A stretch of 44,508 nucleotides of DNA from Flavobacteriales bacterium. Lineage in GTDB: Bacteria > Bacteroidota > Bacteroidia > Flavobacteriales > TMED113. Each line of letters begins with the position of its first letter. The first letter of the stretch is position 1. Under the pieces are notes generated by a model. The model was not told where the DNA came from. It saw nothing but the letters and a program-made list of their open reading frames with translations, and made no database searches. Shown here piece by piece: positions 1-8,838 of the stretch. The stretch is from contig NZUK01000039.1 in NCBI GenBank assembly GCA_002701365.1, forward strand, positions 7,914 through 52,421, written 5' to 3'. Both the position numbers and the translations under genes were made by a program.

Positions 1-723
1 AGACATGAAGTCATGTCATTAGTGCTGGCTGGTTTATGCACACCTCTTGTATTATCTGTACATACTATTGTAAGTATGGACTTTGCAACCTCAGTTATTC
101 CAGGTTGGCACACAACAATATTCCCGCCTTATTTTGTTGCAGGTGCTATTTTTTCTGGTTTTGCCATGGTGCAAACACTACTGTTGGTTATGAGAAAGGT
201 TGTTAACATGGAATCATATATTACGATGCAGCACATAGAGATGATGAATATTATTATTATGGTAACAGGATCTATAGTTGGTGTTGCATATATCACTGAA
301 TTATTTATGGCTTGGTACTCGGGTGTTGAGTATGAGCAGTATGCATTTTTGAATAGAGCAACAGGTCCTTACTGGTGGGCTTATTGGGCCATGATGACGT
401 GTAATGTAGTGTCACCACAATTAATGTGGATAAAGAAACTTAGAAGGAATATAGTATTTACATTTATACTATCTATTTTTGTTAATATAGGAATGTGGTT
501 TGAAAGGTTTGTTATTATTGTAACGTCACTACACAGAGATTATCTTCCTTCAAGCTGGTCTATGTTTTCACCAACATTTGTAGATATAGGAATATATATT
601 GGAACAATTGGATTTTTCATGGTACTATTTTTGCTATATTCTAGAACTTTTCCAGTTATTGCCCAAGCAGAGTTAAAAACAATTTTAAAATCATCTAGTG
701 ATACGTACAAAACTAAAAAATGA
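1..723 (+). CDS. actC: Alternative complex III subunit ActC, NrfD-like integral membrane protein (5' partial)
   Basis: The reading frame is open from base 1 (Arg-His-Glu-Val before the first Met at 13), so the 5' part of the gene lies outside the window and the Met at 13 is internal. The 240 visible residues contain about six hydrophobic membrane segments separated by short polar loops, with a conserved stretch around MQHIEMMN and the region [12 protein letters not shown]. This fits the C-terminal half of the NrfD/PsrC family quinol-binding subunit of alternative complex III, which oxidises menaquinol in the inner membrane and passes electrons to cytochrome c. The assignment is supported by the downstream genes actD, actE and actF, in the order known for Bacteroidota. 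The stop overlaps the actD start (ATGA), suggesting translational coupling. actA and actB are expected upstream of the window. Confidence 0.9.
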   Translation, partial: RHEVMSLVLAGLCTPLVLSVHTIVSMDFATSVIPGWHTTIFPPYFVAGAIFSGFAMVQTLLLVMRKVVNMESYITMQHIEMMNIIIMVTGSIVGVAYITELFMAWYSGVEYEQYAFLNRATGPYWWAYWAMMTCNVVSPQLMWIKKLRRNIVFTFILSIFVNIGMWFERFVIIVTSLHRDYLPSSWSMFSPTFVDIGIYIGTIGFFMVLFLLYSRTFPVIAQAELKTILKSSSDTYKTKK

Positions 724-1253
724 GTAAAGAAAAAATTATATATGGCTTATATGGAGATGATGAAATTATCTTGAATGCTGTTAAAACAATCAAAAAAACA
801 GGTCAGCATATTGATGAAGTATATAGTCCATTTCCTATTCATGGTTTAGATCATGCTTTGGGATTAAAGTATTCTCGTATTGCTATTTGTTCTTTTATTT
901 TTGGTTGTATAGGCTTCTCTTGTGCGTTATTAATGTTTTGGTATATTATGATTTATGACTGGCCAATGAATATTGGTGGAAAGCCGAATTTTACGTTAAA
1001 TGAAAATATGCCAGCATTTATACCTGTTACATTTGAAATGACTGTTTTTTTTGCAGCACATTTGATGGTTATTACATTCTTAATGCGCTGTGGTTTGTAT
1101 CCTGGATCTAGTAGTAAAAGTCCTGATTCTCGAACTACTGACGATAAATTTTTAATGGAAATTCATACGGACGGTGATGCAAAAAGTATAAAAAAAATAA
1201 AAGATTTAATGAAGAAAACTGGTGCTGAAGAAGTTAATGAAAAAACAGAATGA
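720..1253 (+). CDS. actD: Alternative complex III subunit ActD (DUF3341 family)
   Basis: The 177-residue protein has a soluble N-terminal part (about 1-55), two strong membrane segments (about 56-80 and 105-122) separated by a periplasmic loop with [12 protein letters not shown], and a charged C-terminal tail. The WPMNIGGKP loop and the two-helix layout are typical of DUF3341 proteins, which are the ActD subunit of alternative complex III. ActD is a small membrane subunit packed against the quinol-oxidising ActC/ActF part; no cofactor-binding residues are visible or expected. It overlaps actC by 4 bases and is overlapped by actE by 4 bases, so the three are one translationally coupled unit. 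Identification is firm because family, size and neighbours agree. Confidence 0.92.
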   Translation: MSKEKIIYGLYGDDEIILNAVKTIKKTGQHIDEVYSPFPIHGLDHALGLKYSRIAICSFIFGCIGFSCALLMFWYIMIYDWPMNIGGKPNFTLNENMPAFIPVTFEMTVFFAAHLMVITFLMRCGLYPGSSSKSPDSRTTDDKFLMEIHTDGDAKSIKKIKDLMKKTGAEEVNEKTE

Positions 1254-1855
1254 AGATATTGAGTAACATAATGTTTATATTATCATTTACAATGATTTTA
1301 TTATCCGGATGCGGAGACCCATCATCTGATGGTCGTCCATTAACCAGACATCCTGGTTATGAGTATATGCCAAATATGTATCGTTCTCCATCATTTGAAA
1401 CATACTCAGAAAATCCTAATTTTAGCAATAATTCAACTGCAAGATTACCTGTTAAGGGTACAATTGCTAGAGGAACTATGCCTTTTGAGTATAAAAACAC
1501 TCTTGAGGATTATTTAAGAGCCGGCAAGGAATTAATTAATCCTATTTCAAAAAATGATAAGAATACTGAAGAAGGTGAAGCATTGTATGTTATGTTTTGT
1601 GCACATTGTCATGGTGATAATGGCGATGGGAAAGGTTCTATTACTCACCCAGTATATGGGGCAATACCTGCTTATAATGATAAAGTTCAAATTAGAAGAA
1701 CAGGTTCAACTATGAGCGAACTTAAGGATGGAAATATTTATCATGCTATAACCTATGGTTTAAATGCTATGGGACCACATGCATCACAAGTAACACCCGA
1801 AGAAAGGTGGAAAATAATAATGTATATTAATAATTTACAAAAAGAAGAAATTTAA
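1250..1855 (+). CDS. actE: Alternative complex III subunit ActE, monoheme cytochrome c lipoprotein
   Basis: The protein (201 residues) starts with a lipoprotein signal peptide with lipobox LLSGC (Cys21 lipidated). One CxxCH heme c motif, CAHCH, lies at residues 117-121, followed by GDNGDGKG, a usual class I cytochrome c pattern. A Met-containing segment (NAMGPHASQV) downstream is the likely sixth heme ligand. ActE is the periplasmic monoheme subunit that carries electrons from the multiheme ActA/ActB part towards the oxidase. Length and architecture match ActE of Bacteroidota. The gene overlaps actD by 4 bases and its TAA is directly followed by the actF ATG, keeping the operon gapless. Confidence 0.92.
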   Translation: MKILSNIMFILSFTMILLSGCGDPSSDGRPLTRHPGYEYMPNMYRSPSFETYSENPNFSNNSTARLPVKGTIARGTMPFEYKNTLEDYLRAGKELINPISKNDKNTEEGEALYVMFCAHCHGDNGDGKGSITHPVYGAIPAYNDKVQIRRTGSTMSELKDGNIYHAITYGLNAMGPHASQVTPEERWKIIMYINNLQKEEI

Positions 1856-3391
1856 ATGTATAAGTTTCCTAAAAAAACAAAAATTCTTTGCTTTGGTTTG
1901 ATGTTGATCGGACTAATATCATTGGCTTATGGATTTATTCAATCAAATCAAGATCAGTATACGGACCTTGAAATTAGAGCAGAAGTTAAAAAAATGTATT
2001 ATGAATATAAGTCTCAAAAAAAATCTACATCGGATAAGAATTTGACTTCAAAAAAGGATTACCCACATAAAGACTCACATGGTTCACATTATGAGAAACA
2101 TGATTATAAATATGCTGAACTTTTCTCTAAAATTGAGAAAAAATTTAATTGTCATCTTGATTATGATCAAAAGAAAAATGCTCACGGATTAGATGATATT
2201 ATATATGTTACGCAACATTATTTCCATGTTAAAAAGCAACGACCATGGTCAAGTCTTTTTCTATCCAATTTATTTTTTTTAATGATTTCACTAGGGGCTC
2301 TCGTCTGGCTAGCTGTACAGTATATTTCTCAGTCTGGATGGTCAGTTTATTTGCTCAGAATACCACAAGCAGTAAGTTGTTTTTTACCTTTTGGTGGTGC
2401 AATAATGATGTTTATCATTATAACAGCAGCTCTTCATTGGCATCATACATTTCATTGGATGGATAAAGCTTTAACATATGAGTATGTTAATGAATCATCT
2501 TTAGATACAACTCACCCTGAGTATTCTCACTCTATGGAAGATGGAATGATTGATAATCCAAAATTCGATAAAATCATTACTGGTAAAACAGCATATTTAA
2601 ATACACCTTTTTATGTTTTTAGATCAATCCTATATTTATTAGGATGGTGTCTAGCTGCTTTTTTATTACGAAGATATTCATTAAAAGAAGATTTAGAAGG
2701 GGGTACAAAATGGTATAATAGAGCATTTACTCTATCTGCAATTTTTATTGTATTTGCTGCAGTTACTACATCTACAGGTGCATGGGATTGGATAATGTCT
2801 ATTGATACACATTGGTTTAGCACATTGTTTGGTTGGTATAGCTTTGCTTCATTCTTTGTTTCAGCATGCGCAGTTATTGCTATCATTACTATTTATTTAA
2901 AATATAATGGATATTTACCAGAAGTTAATGCAAATCATATGCATGATTTTGGAAGATATTTACTTGCATTTAGTATTTTTTGGACCTACACATGGTTTTC
3001 TCAATACATGCTTATTTGGTATGCAAACATTCCTGAAGAGGTTGCCTATTATGTTATTAGGTTTGATCATTATCATATTCTTATAATTATAGCTTTAATA
3101 TTGAACTTTGTAAATCCTATGCTACTAATACAAGATAGAGCAGCAAAACGTTTAAAGGGTCAGGTTTTATTTGTAGCCATTCTTATTTTGATAGGACATT
3201 TTTTAGATACATATATTATGGTCATGCCCGGAACAGTTGGTACTCATTGGCATCTAGGAATTGTTGAAATAGGCACATTTATTGGCTTTATTGGCTTATT
3301 TGCTTATATAGTATTGAGCGGCCTTAGTCGTGTACCATTAATACAAAAAAATCATCCAATGTTGTTAGAAAGTAAACACCATCATATTTAA
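1856..3391 (+). CDS. actF: Alternative complex III subunit ActF, NrfD-like quinol-binding membrane subunit
   Basis: The 511-residue protein has a first membrane segment (about 10-28), a hydrophilic histidine- and lysine-rich stretch (about 30-125), then roughly nine to ten membrane helices. ActF is the second large membrane subunit of alternative complex III, structurally related to ActC, and contributes to the quinol-side membrane arm. Conserved-looking segments include the region with ALHWHHTFHWMDK and the WDWIMSIDTHWFSTLFGWY block near the middle, both usual in this family. It follows actE without a gap and precedes coxB by 13 bases, so ACIII and the oxidase are probably co-transcribed. 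The long polar N-terminal insert is unusual in its His/Lys content but is in frame and uninterrupted. Confidence 0.9.
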   Translation: MYKFPKKTKILCFGLMLIGLISLAYGFIQSNQDQYTDLEIRAEVKKMYYEYKSQKKSTSDKNLTSKKDYPHKDSHGSHYEKHDYKYAELFSKIEKKFNCHLDYDQKKNAHGLDDIIYVTQHYFHVKKQRPWSSLFLSNLFFLMISLGALVWLAVQYISQSGWSVYLLRIPQAVSCFLPFGGAIMMFIIITAALHWHHTFHWMDKALTYEYVNESSLDTTHPEYSHSMEDGMIDNPKFDKIITGKTAYLNTPFYVFRSILYLLGWCLAAFLLRRYSLKEDLEGGTKWYNRAFTLSAIFIVFAAVTTSTGAWDWIMSIDTHWFSTLFGWYSFASFFVSACAVIAIITIYLKYNGYLPEVNANHMHDFGRYLLAFSIFWTYTWFSQYMLIWYANIPEEVAYYVIRFDHYHILIIIALILNFVNPMLLIQDRAAKRLKGQVLFVAILILIGHFLDTYIMVMPGTVGTHWHLGIVEIGTFIGFIGLFAYIVLSGLSRVPLIQKNHPMLLESKHHHI

Positions 3392-3404
3392 TTTAATTGA
3401 GAAA

Positions 3405-4538
3405 ATGATAAAATTATTAATTGTTTTTGTTGCTATTATTTTTATTGCCCAAGTTGTTAGAATATTTGAGCTTTCTAATCTTATTAAAAAAACTAAAAAT
3501 GAGATTACTGACTATTCAAATCATATTAATGGGGTTTTATTATTGATATCAGGAATTGGGTTACTTATATTTTTCTTTTGGCAGCGAGCTGAATGGATGG
3601 ATCAAACACTACAAGGACCCGCATCAGAACATGGTTTAATAATTGATAGATTATGGGACACAACAATGGGCTTGATTTTAGTCGTCTTTCTTGCCTTAAC
3701 ACCGTTGTTATTTACTGTGGCTTATTGGTTCAGAGGTAAGAAAGAAAATAAAGCAAGCTATATAACTCATAATAATAAATTAGAGTTTTTTTGGACAGCA
3801 ATTCCAGCGGTTGTATTATTAGTTTTAATAAGCTATGGTTTACGGGTTTGGGGTCAAATAGTTAATCAAGATATTTCAGATGCCATAGTTATTGAGGTTT
3901 ATGCTAAGCAATTTGGCTGGACTGCCAGATACTCAGGTGATGACAATACACTAGGGAGAGCAGATGTACGTTTTGTAGGAGGCAAAAATGAATTAGGAGT
4001 AATAGCTAGTAACACTAAAGATTCTCAGTTGTTAGAGCTTGATCAAAAGATTGCTAAGTTGCAAAGCGATATAAACAACTCTGAAAACCCAGCAGAAAAA
4101 AAACAAATTATTCAAAGAATTGAAAAGTTGGTTCAAAAGAAGAAGACAATGATGACATATTTTGTCACAACTTCTCCAGAACAATTATTAGCTGCTGAAG
4201 ACGATATAGTTACTAGAGAACTGCACTTGCCTGTTGGAAAAAAAGTTTTGTTGAAATTTAGATCTCAAGATGTGCTTCATTCTGCTTATTTACCTCATTT
4301 TCGAGTTCAGATGAATTGTGTCCCTGGAACTACGACTCAATTTGCTTTCACTCCCTCTGTTACGACGATCGATATGAAAAAACAATTAGAAGATGATGCA
4401 TTTGAGTATGTAATGTTATGTAATAAGATTTGTGGTGCTGCTCATTATAATATGCAAATGAAAGTTATAGTAGAAACTGAGCAAGAATATAATGATTGGT
4501 TAGCAAGTAAGAATGTTAATAAAATTTCTAATTTATAA
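3405..4538 (+). CDS. coxB: Cytochrome c oxidase subunit II (CuA) with a coiled-coil insert
   Basis: This subunit receives electrons from cytochrome c at the binuclear CuA centre. CuA ligands are visible: His292 (DVLHSAYLPHF) and the C-x3-C-x3-H-x2-M motif formed by Cys339, Cys343, His347 and Met350. Hydrophobic segments lie at about 1-18, 42-60, 88-108 and 128-148, so there is one more than the two-helix hairpin of classical subunit II. Between the start of the cupredoxin domain and the CuA strands there is an extra segment (about 203-267) rich in Lys, Gln and Leu that reads as a coiled coil (206-250). The reading frame continues cleanly through it. It lies between actF and coxA, as expected for an ACIII-oxidase supercomplex. 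Confidence 0.93.
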   Translation: MIKLLIVFVAIIFIAQVVRIFELSNLIKKTKNEITDYSNHINGVLLLISGIGLLIFFFWQRAEWMDQTLQGPASEHGLIIDRLWDTTMGLILVVFLALTPLLFTVAYWFRGKKENKASYITHNNKLEFFWTAIPAVVLLVLISYGLRVWGQIVNQDISDAIVIEVYAKQFGWTARYSGDDNTLGRADVRFVGGKNELGVIASNTKDSQLLELDQKIAKLQSDINNSENPAEKKQIIQRIEKLVQKKKTMMTYFVTTSPEQLLAAEDDIVTRELHLPVGKKVLLKFRSQDVLHSAYLPHFRVQMNCVPGTTTQFAFTPSVTTIDMKKQLEDDAFEYVMLCNKICGAAHYNMQMKVIVETEQEYNDWLASKNVNKISNL

Positions 4539-4553
4539 AAAAATACATCAATT

Positions 4554-6311
4554 ATGAGCGGACACGGACACCATAAAGAAAACTTTTTTTCAAAGTATGT
4601 TTTTAGTTTAGATCATAAAATGATTGCCAAACAATTTTTAATTACGGGAATGGTTATGGGAGTTGTAGCAATGGTCATGTCGGCTTTGTTTCGTATTCAA
4701 CTTGCTAATCCTGGTGAATCTAATTCAGTGTTGTCAGCTTTTTTAGGTCGTTGGGCAGAGGGTGGCGTTATGAGTCCTGATATTTATTTATCATTAGTGA
4801 CAATTCATGGTACCATAATGGTATTTTTTGTATTGACGGGTGGATTAAGTGGAACATTCGCAAATTTACTATTACCTTATCAAGTAGGTGCTCGAGATAT
4901 GGCTTCAGGTTTCATGAATATGTTATCTTACTGGTTCTTCTTCGCCTCTTGTTTAATAATGACAATTTCATTGTTTGTGCAATCTGGACCAGCTAGTGCT
5001 GGTTGGACCATATATCCACCATTAAGTGCAGTTCCTGAAGCTATATCTGGTTCAGGTCTTGGAATGACTCTTTGGCTAGTTAGTATGACATTATTTATAG
5101 TGTCTTCTTTGTTGGGAGGGTTAAATTATATTGTTACGGTACTTAATTTGAGAACAAAGGGATTGACAATGACACGTCTTCCTTTAACAGTTTGGGCTTT
5201 ACTTGTTACAGCGATTCTTGGTGTTTTATCTTTTCCAGTGTTATTATCTGCAGCATTGCTATTAGTTTTTGATAGAAGTTTCGGTACAAGCTTTTTTTTA
5301 TCAGATATTTTAATTCAAGGAGAGGTGTTAGCTCATGCTGGAGGTAATCCAATTTTATTTCAGCATTTATTCTGGTTCTTAGGACACCCGGAAGTTTATA
5401 TTGTTTTATTACCAGCTCTTGGGATTACATCTGAAATAATTGCTACATGTTCCCGTAAACCTATTTTCGGATATAGAGCTATGATAGGTTCTATACTAGC
5501 TATTGCATTTTTGTCTTTTATTGTTTGGGGTCACCATATGTTTATAACGGGAATGAATCCATTTTTAGGCTCCGTTTTCGTATTTACAACTCTTTTAATT
5601 GCCATTCCATCTGCAATTAAAGTATTTAATTATATAGCCACTTTATGGAGAGGAAATTTACAATTCACTCCAGCCATGTTATTCTCAATAGGGCTTGTTT
5701 CTACTTTTATTACAGGAGGTCTTACGGGACTGATTTTAGGGGATAGTGCACTTGATATTAATGTGCATGATACTTATTTTGTAGTTGCACATTTTCATAT
5801 TGTAATGGGGTTATCGGCTATTTTTGGAATGTTGGCTGGTGTATATCACTGGTATCCTAGAATGTATGGTAGGTTAATGAATCTTAAATTAGGATATCTT
5901 CATTTTTGGGGTACGTTTATTTGTGCTTACGGAACTTTCTTTCCTATGCATTTTTTAGGAATGGCAGGTTTGCCTAGGAGATATTATTCTAATACCGCTT
6001 TTCCTATGTTTGATAATTTACTTGACATTAATGAAGTGGTAAGTTTCTTTGCTATAGCCGGTGCTTTTATACAATTAATATTTTTCTTTAATTTCTTTTA
6101 TAGTATGTTTAGAGGCCCTAAATCTCCGCAAAACCCATGGAAATCTAATACACTAGAGTGGACTGCTCCTGTTGAAAGAATCCATGGAAATTGGCCTGGA
6201 GAAATACCAGAAGTTCATAGATGGGCGTATGACTATTCTAAACCAGGAATGGATGACGATTTTGTTCCTCAAACAATTCCATTAAAAAAAGGGGAAGAAG
6301 AACATCACTAG
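4554..6311 (+). CDS. coxA: Cytochrome c oxidase subunit I (aa3-type heme-copper oxidase)
   Basis: This is the catalytic subunit, 585 residues with about twelve membrane helices, reducing oxygen to water and pumping protons. Key residues are visible: His85 (heme a), the GHPEVY block at 277-282 giving CuB ligand His278, the proton-path Glu280 and the cross-linked Tyr282, the CuB pair His327-His328 (WGHHMFITG), and His413/His415 (AHFHIVMG) for heme a3 and heme a. The Glu in HPEVY places it with the A1 type of heme-copper oxidases. The His-rich N-terminus (SGHGHHKEN) is common in Bacteroidota homologues. It is the last gene of the act-cox operon; 55 bases separate it from ruvB. Subunits III and IV are not adjacent but lie at 30038-31800. 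Confidence 0.97.
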   Translation: MSGHGHHKENFFSKYVFSLDHKMIAKQFLITGMVMGVVAMVMSALFRIQLANPGESNSVLSAFLGRWAEGGVMSPDIYLSLVTIHGTIMVFFVLTGGLSGTFANLLLPYQVGARDMASGFMNMLSYWFFFASCLIMTISLFVQSGPASAGWTIYPPLSAVPEAISGSGLGMTLWLVSMTLFIVSSLLGGLNYIVTVLNLRTKGLTMTRLPLTVWALLVTAILGVLSFPVLLSAALLLVFDRSFGTSFFLSDILIQGEVLAHAGGNPILFQHLFWFLGHPEVYIVLLPALGITSEIIATCSRKPIFGYRAMIGSILAIAFLSFIVWGHHMFITGMNPFLGSVFVFTTLLIAIPSAIKVFNYIATLWRGNLQFTPAMLFSIGLVSTFITGGLTGLILGDSALDINVHDTYFVVAHFHIVMGLSAIFGMLAGVYHWYPRMYGRLMNLKLGYLHFWGTFICAYGTFFPMHFLGMAGLPRRYYSNTAFPMFDNLLDINEVVSFFAIAGAFIQLIFFFNFFYSMFRGPKSPQNPWKSNTLEWTAPVERIHGNWPGEIPEVHRWAYDYSKPGMDDDFVPQTIPLKKGEEEHH

Positions 6312-6366
6312 TTTTTATAGTTTTTCTTTTAATTAATTCATAACTTGTCTTTTCTATTTATATAAT

Positions 6367-7383
6367 ATGGAAGACAAGGATCAATCCGAAAATTATAGTT
6401 CTCTAGATACTGATTTTGAAAATAAGTTAAGGCCTATTTCCTTCAAGGATTTCTCAGGACAAAAAAATACAATTTCAAATTTAGAAGTATTTGTAGAGGC
6501 TGCTAATAGAAGAAATGAAGGTATGGACCATGTATTGCTTTATGGTCCTCCTGGTTTAGGGAAAACAACTTTAGCTAATATAATTGCTAATGAATTAGGG
6601 TCCAATTTAAAAATTACATCGGGACCAGTATTAGATAAACCGGGAGATCTAGCTGGTTTGCTAACAAGTCTTGAAGATAGAGATGTTCTATTTATTGATG
6701 AAATCCATAGGTTAAGTACTGTTATCGAAGAGTATTTGTACTCTGCTATGGAAGATTTTAGAATTGATGTGATGATTGAAAGTGGCCCTAGTGCAAGATC
6801 TGTTCAAATAAACTTAAATCACTTTACATTGATTGGAGCAACAACTAGAGCAGGTTTATTATCATCTCCATTAAGAGATAGATTTGGTATTGTCTCGAGA
6901 TTAGAGTATTATGATATTGTAACATTAACGGGCATTATTGAACGGTCAGCTAAAATTTTAGAAGTTGAAATTCATTCAAGTGCTGCTTCTGAAATCGCAA
7001 GTCGCAGTAGAGGAACACCACGAATCGCTAATTCCTTATTAAGGAGAATTAGAGATTTTGCCTTAGTAAAAGGTAATGGTATTATTGATATGTCAATTAC
7101 AGAATTGGGACTTAGTGCATTAAATGTCGATAAAAATGGTCTTAATCAAATGGATAAAAAAATACTAAATTGTATGATTGACAAATTTAAAGGTGGCCCT
7201 GTTGGATTAAGTACAATTGCAACCGCTGTGAGTGAAGAGGCAAATACTATTGAAGAATTATATGAGCCATTTTTAATTAAGCAAGGTTATTTAGAAAGAA
7301 CTCCTAGGGGGCGTCAAGTAACAAATATGGGGTATATATATTTAGGTAAACAATCGCCAGATAAGCAGGGTAAAATTTTTTAG
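6367..7383 (+). CDS. ruvB: Holliday junction branch migration helicase RuvB
   Basis: The 338-residue AAA+ ATPase has Walker A GPPGLGKTT (60-68), Walker B DEIH (111-114), sensor I IGATTRAG and the arginine-finger block SPLRDRFG, followed by the winged-helix DNA-binding domain (ending around YLERTPRGRQVTNMGY). It works as hexameric rings with RuvA to drive branch migration of Holliday junctions. Length and motif order are those of normal RuvB. Its partner gene ruvA lies about 8 kb downstream (15450-16037), so the two are not in one operon here, and ruvC is not in the window. The stop codon overlaps that of the convergent beta-barrel gene: the four bases TTAG give TAG on this strand and TAA on the other. 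Confidence 0.97.
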   Translation: MEDKDQSENYSSLDTDFENKLRPISFKDFSGQKNTISNLEVFVEAANRRNEGMDHVLLYGPPGLGKTTLANIIANELGSNLKITSGPVLDKPGDLAGLLTSLEDRDVLFIDEIHRLSTVIEEYLYSAMEDFRIDVMIESGPSARSVQINLNHFTLIGATTRAGLLSSPLRDRFGIVSRLEYYDIVTLTGIIERSAKILEVEIHSSAASEIASRSRGTPRIANSLLRRIRDFALVKGNGIIDMSITELGLSALNVDKNGLNQMDKKILNCMIDKFKGGPVGLSTIATAVSEEANTIEELYEPFLIKQGYLERTPRGRQVTNMGYIYLGKQSPDKQGKIF

Positions 7384-7979
7384 TTTCTTTTATTAAGAAA
7401 GTAATATAAAGAGAAGGAAATACATGTATTATATTGAGGATCTTCCCCATCTAATTTATTAAAAGTACCTCTAACGGGAAACAATGAATTTGATAATCTT
7501 GTATTAAGATATAGTTGTTGAGTGATTTGTTTCGTAAATCCTATTAAAAAACTATATTCAATACTATTAATATCATCACCGGCTTCGTCTATTCCGTTAA
7601 TTGTTTCAGTCCAGTTTAACAAATACCCAAAAATTAGCCCTAATTCAATGTCAATATCGTAGATATAAGAATTTGATTTTTGAATTAATAATGGTATTTC
7701 AATATAATTAACATTAAATCGATATCCTTCACTATATGTGTTTCTCCCAATATTTTCTCGGCTCCCTTTGTTAATGTACTGTAGTTCCATTTGTAAATCA
7801 AAATTTTCAAATGTTTGATGGACAAATCCACCTAACTTTAAACCAATTTTATTAAATCCACTTAAATTATCATTTGAAACTTGACTAGTATTTATACCGA
7901 CAATAGGTCCTGCACTAAAATTTTGTGAGTAAGAAAAAGAGTGTACTATAAATAGTAAAACAATTAAATTTTTATTCAT
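7380..7979 (-). CDS. Outer membrane beta-barrel protein, PorT-like fold
   Basis: The start at 7979 gives a clean signal peptide (MNKNLIVLLFIVHSFSYSQ) and overlaps the stop of the preceding lipoprotein gene by 8 bases (ATGAATAA). A longer reading frame begins 30 bases earlier but would put charged residues before the signal peptide. The mature part, about 180 residues, alternates polar and hydrophobic residues and ends in a strand with aromatic residues (CISFSLYYFLNKRN), as in small 8-strand barrels of the PorT/outer membrane protein beta-barrel family. GPIVGINTSQVS near the start is typical of these. Function is unknown. It is the last gene of a four-gene minus-strand cluster with two thioredoxin-fold proteins. 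Confidence 0.75.
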   Translation of the reverse strand: MNKNLIVLLFIVHSFSYSQNFSAGPIVGINTSQVSNDNLSGFNKIGLKLGGFVHQTFENFDLQMELQYINKGSRENIGRNTYSEGYRFNVNYIEIPLLIQKSNSYIYDIDIELGLIFGYLLNWTETINGIDEAGDDINSIEYSFLIGFTKQITQQLYLNTRLSNSLFPVRGTFNKLDGEDPQYNTCISFSLYYFLNKRN

Positions 7980-8832
7980 TGTAAACATTTTTCTTAGCAG
8001 CCTCTTCAATTACGCCACTTTTAGTGTCATAGACATATGCAACAACATAGCAGTTATTTAGATTATTCCAATCTTCTGTCCAATTAAGGTTATTATTTAC
8101 ATTTAATTCTACGGAATGATTATTTTTTAAAGTAAGTTGTTCCCCGTATAGCCCATTGACTGCACATCTGTATATATGGTCGTGTTGATAGTTTTCAATA
8201 TAATCTGATCCATCTTTTTGAGGTGCAATAATACTATCTTCCATAATAAATAAGCTTAAATTATAATTATCATAATCTTCAATAAAAGTAGTGACGTTTG
8301 TAGTGATATCAACTATCCTTTTTTCAACATCAACACTAGTATTAATTTGGATATTTATTTTTTTAGCTATAGGGTTTAAACTGTTATCTACTAGTTGAGA
8401 CTTTGCTTGTTCGCTCCAATTATCTTTTGACCAACATCTATTTCCGGCGTCTCCACCACTTATCCGGTTGATTGTACCTACTGGAATAAAGGACACTACA
8501 CCTACATTTAATGAGATTGAGTCACTACTTGTTGTTCTAAAATCATATGGATAATTTTCATCAGTATTAGTAAGAGAAACATTTCCAGGATGAATGGCTA
8601 CTGAGATGATGGAGGACTTATTATTATTATGTATATTTAAAAACTTTGTTTTCAATTCATTTTCTATTACTCTACTTGCTTCTGGACAATTACTACATTG
8701 ATGTCCAGTAAATTTTTCAATTAAGATCGTTTTTTCTGATAAAATCACACCTTCTGTATATGGAGGTTCAATTTTATCACAAGCTAATAGAGACGACATT
8801 ATAATTCCGAATTTGATAAATTTTGATTTCAT
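7972..8832 (-). CDS. Omp28-related lipoprotein with a thioredoxin-like CxxC motif
   Basis: The protein (286 residues) has a lipobox LLAC with Cys18 as the lipidated residue, so it should sit in the outer membrane. The segment EKFTGHQCSNCPEA (CSNC at 46-49) is the hallmark of the Omp28-related family of Bacteroidota, which has a thioredoxin-like fold at the N-terminus and a beta-rich C-terminal part. Family members are surface or periplasmic lipoproteins of poorly known function, and redox activity is only inferred from the motif. It lies 6 bases after the DUF6029-like gene and overlaps the following beta-barrel gene, so the cluster is an operon. Family call is fairly secure, role is not. Confidence 0.82.
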   Translation of the reverse strand: MKSKFIKFGIIMSSLLACDKIEPPYTEGVILSEKTILIEKFTGHQCSNCPEASRVIENELKTKFLNIHNNNKSSIISVAIHPGNVSLTNTDENYPYDFRTTSSDSISLNVGVVSFIPVGTINRISGGDAGNRCWSKDNWSEQAKSQLVDNSLNPIAKKINIQINTSVDVEKRIVDITTNVTTFIEDYDNYNLSLFIMEDSIIAPQKDGSDYIENYQHDHIYRCAVNGLYGEQLTLKNNHSVELNVNNNLNWTEDWNNLNNCYVVAYVYDTKSGVIEEAAKKNVYNE

Positions 8833-8838
8833 ATTATA

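Noticed and set aside
4008-4208. Frameshifted or foreign segment in coxB
   Set aside because: The frame is open throughout, both CuA-side and membrane-side motifs are intact, and comparable inserts are found in Bacteroidota subunit II proteins.
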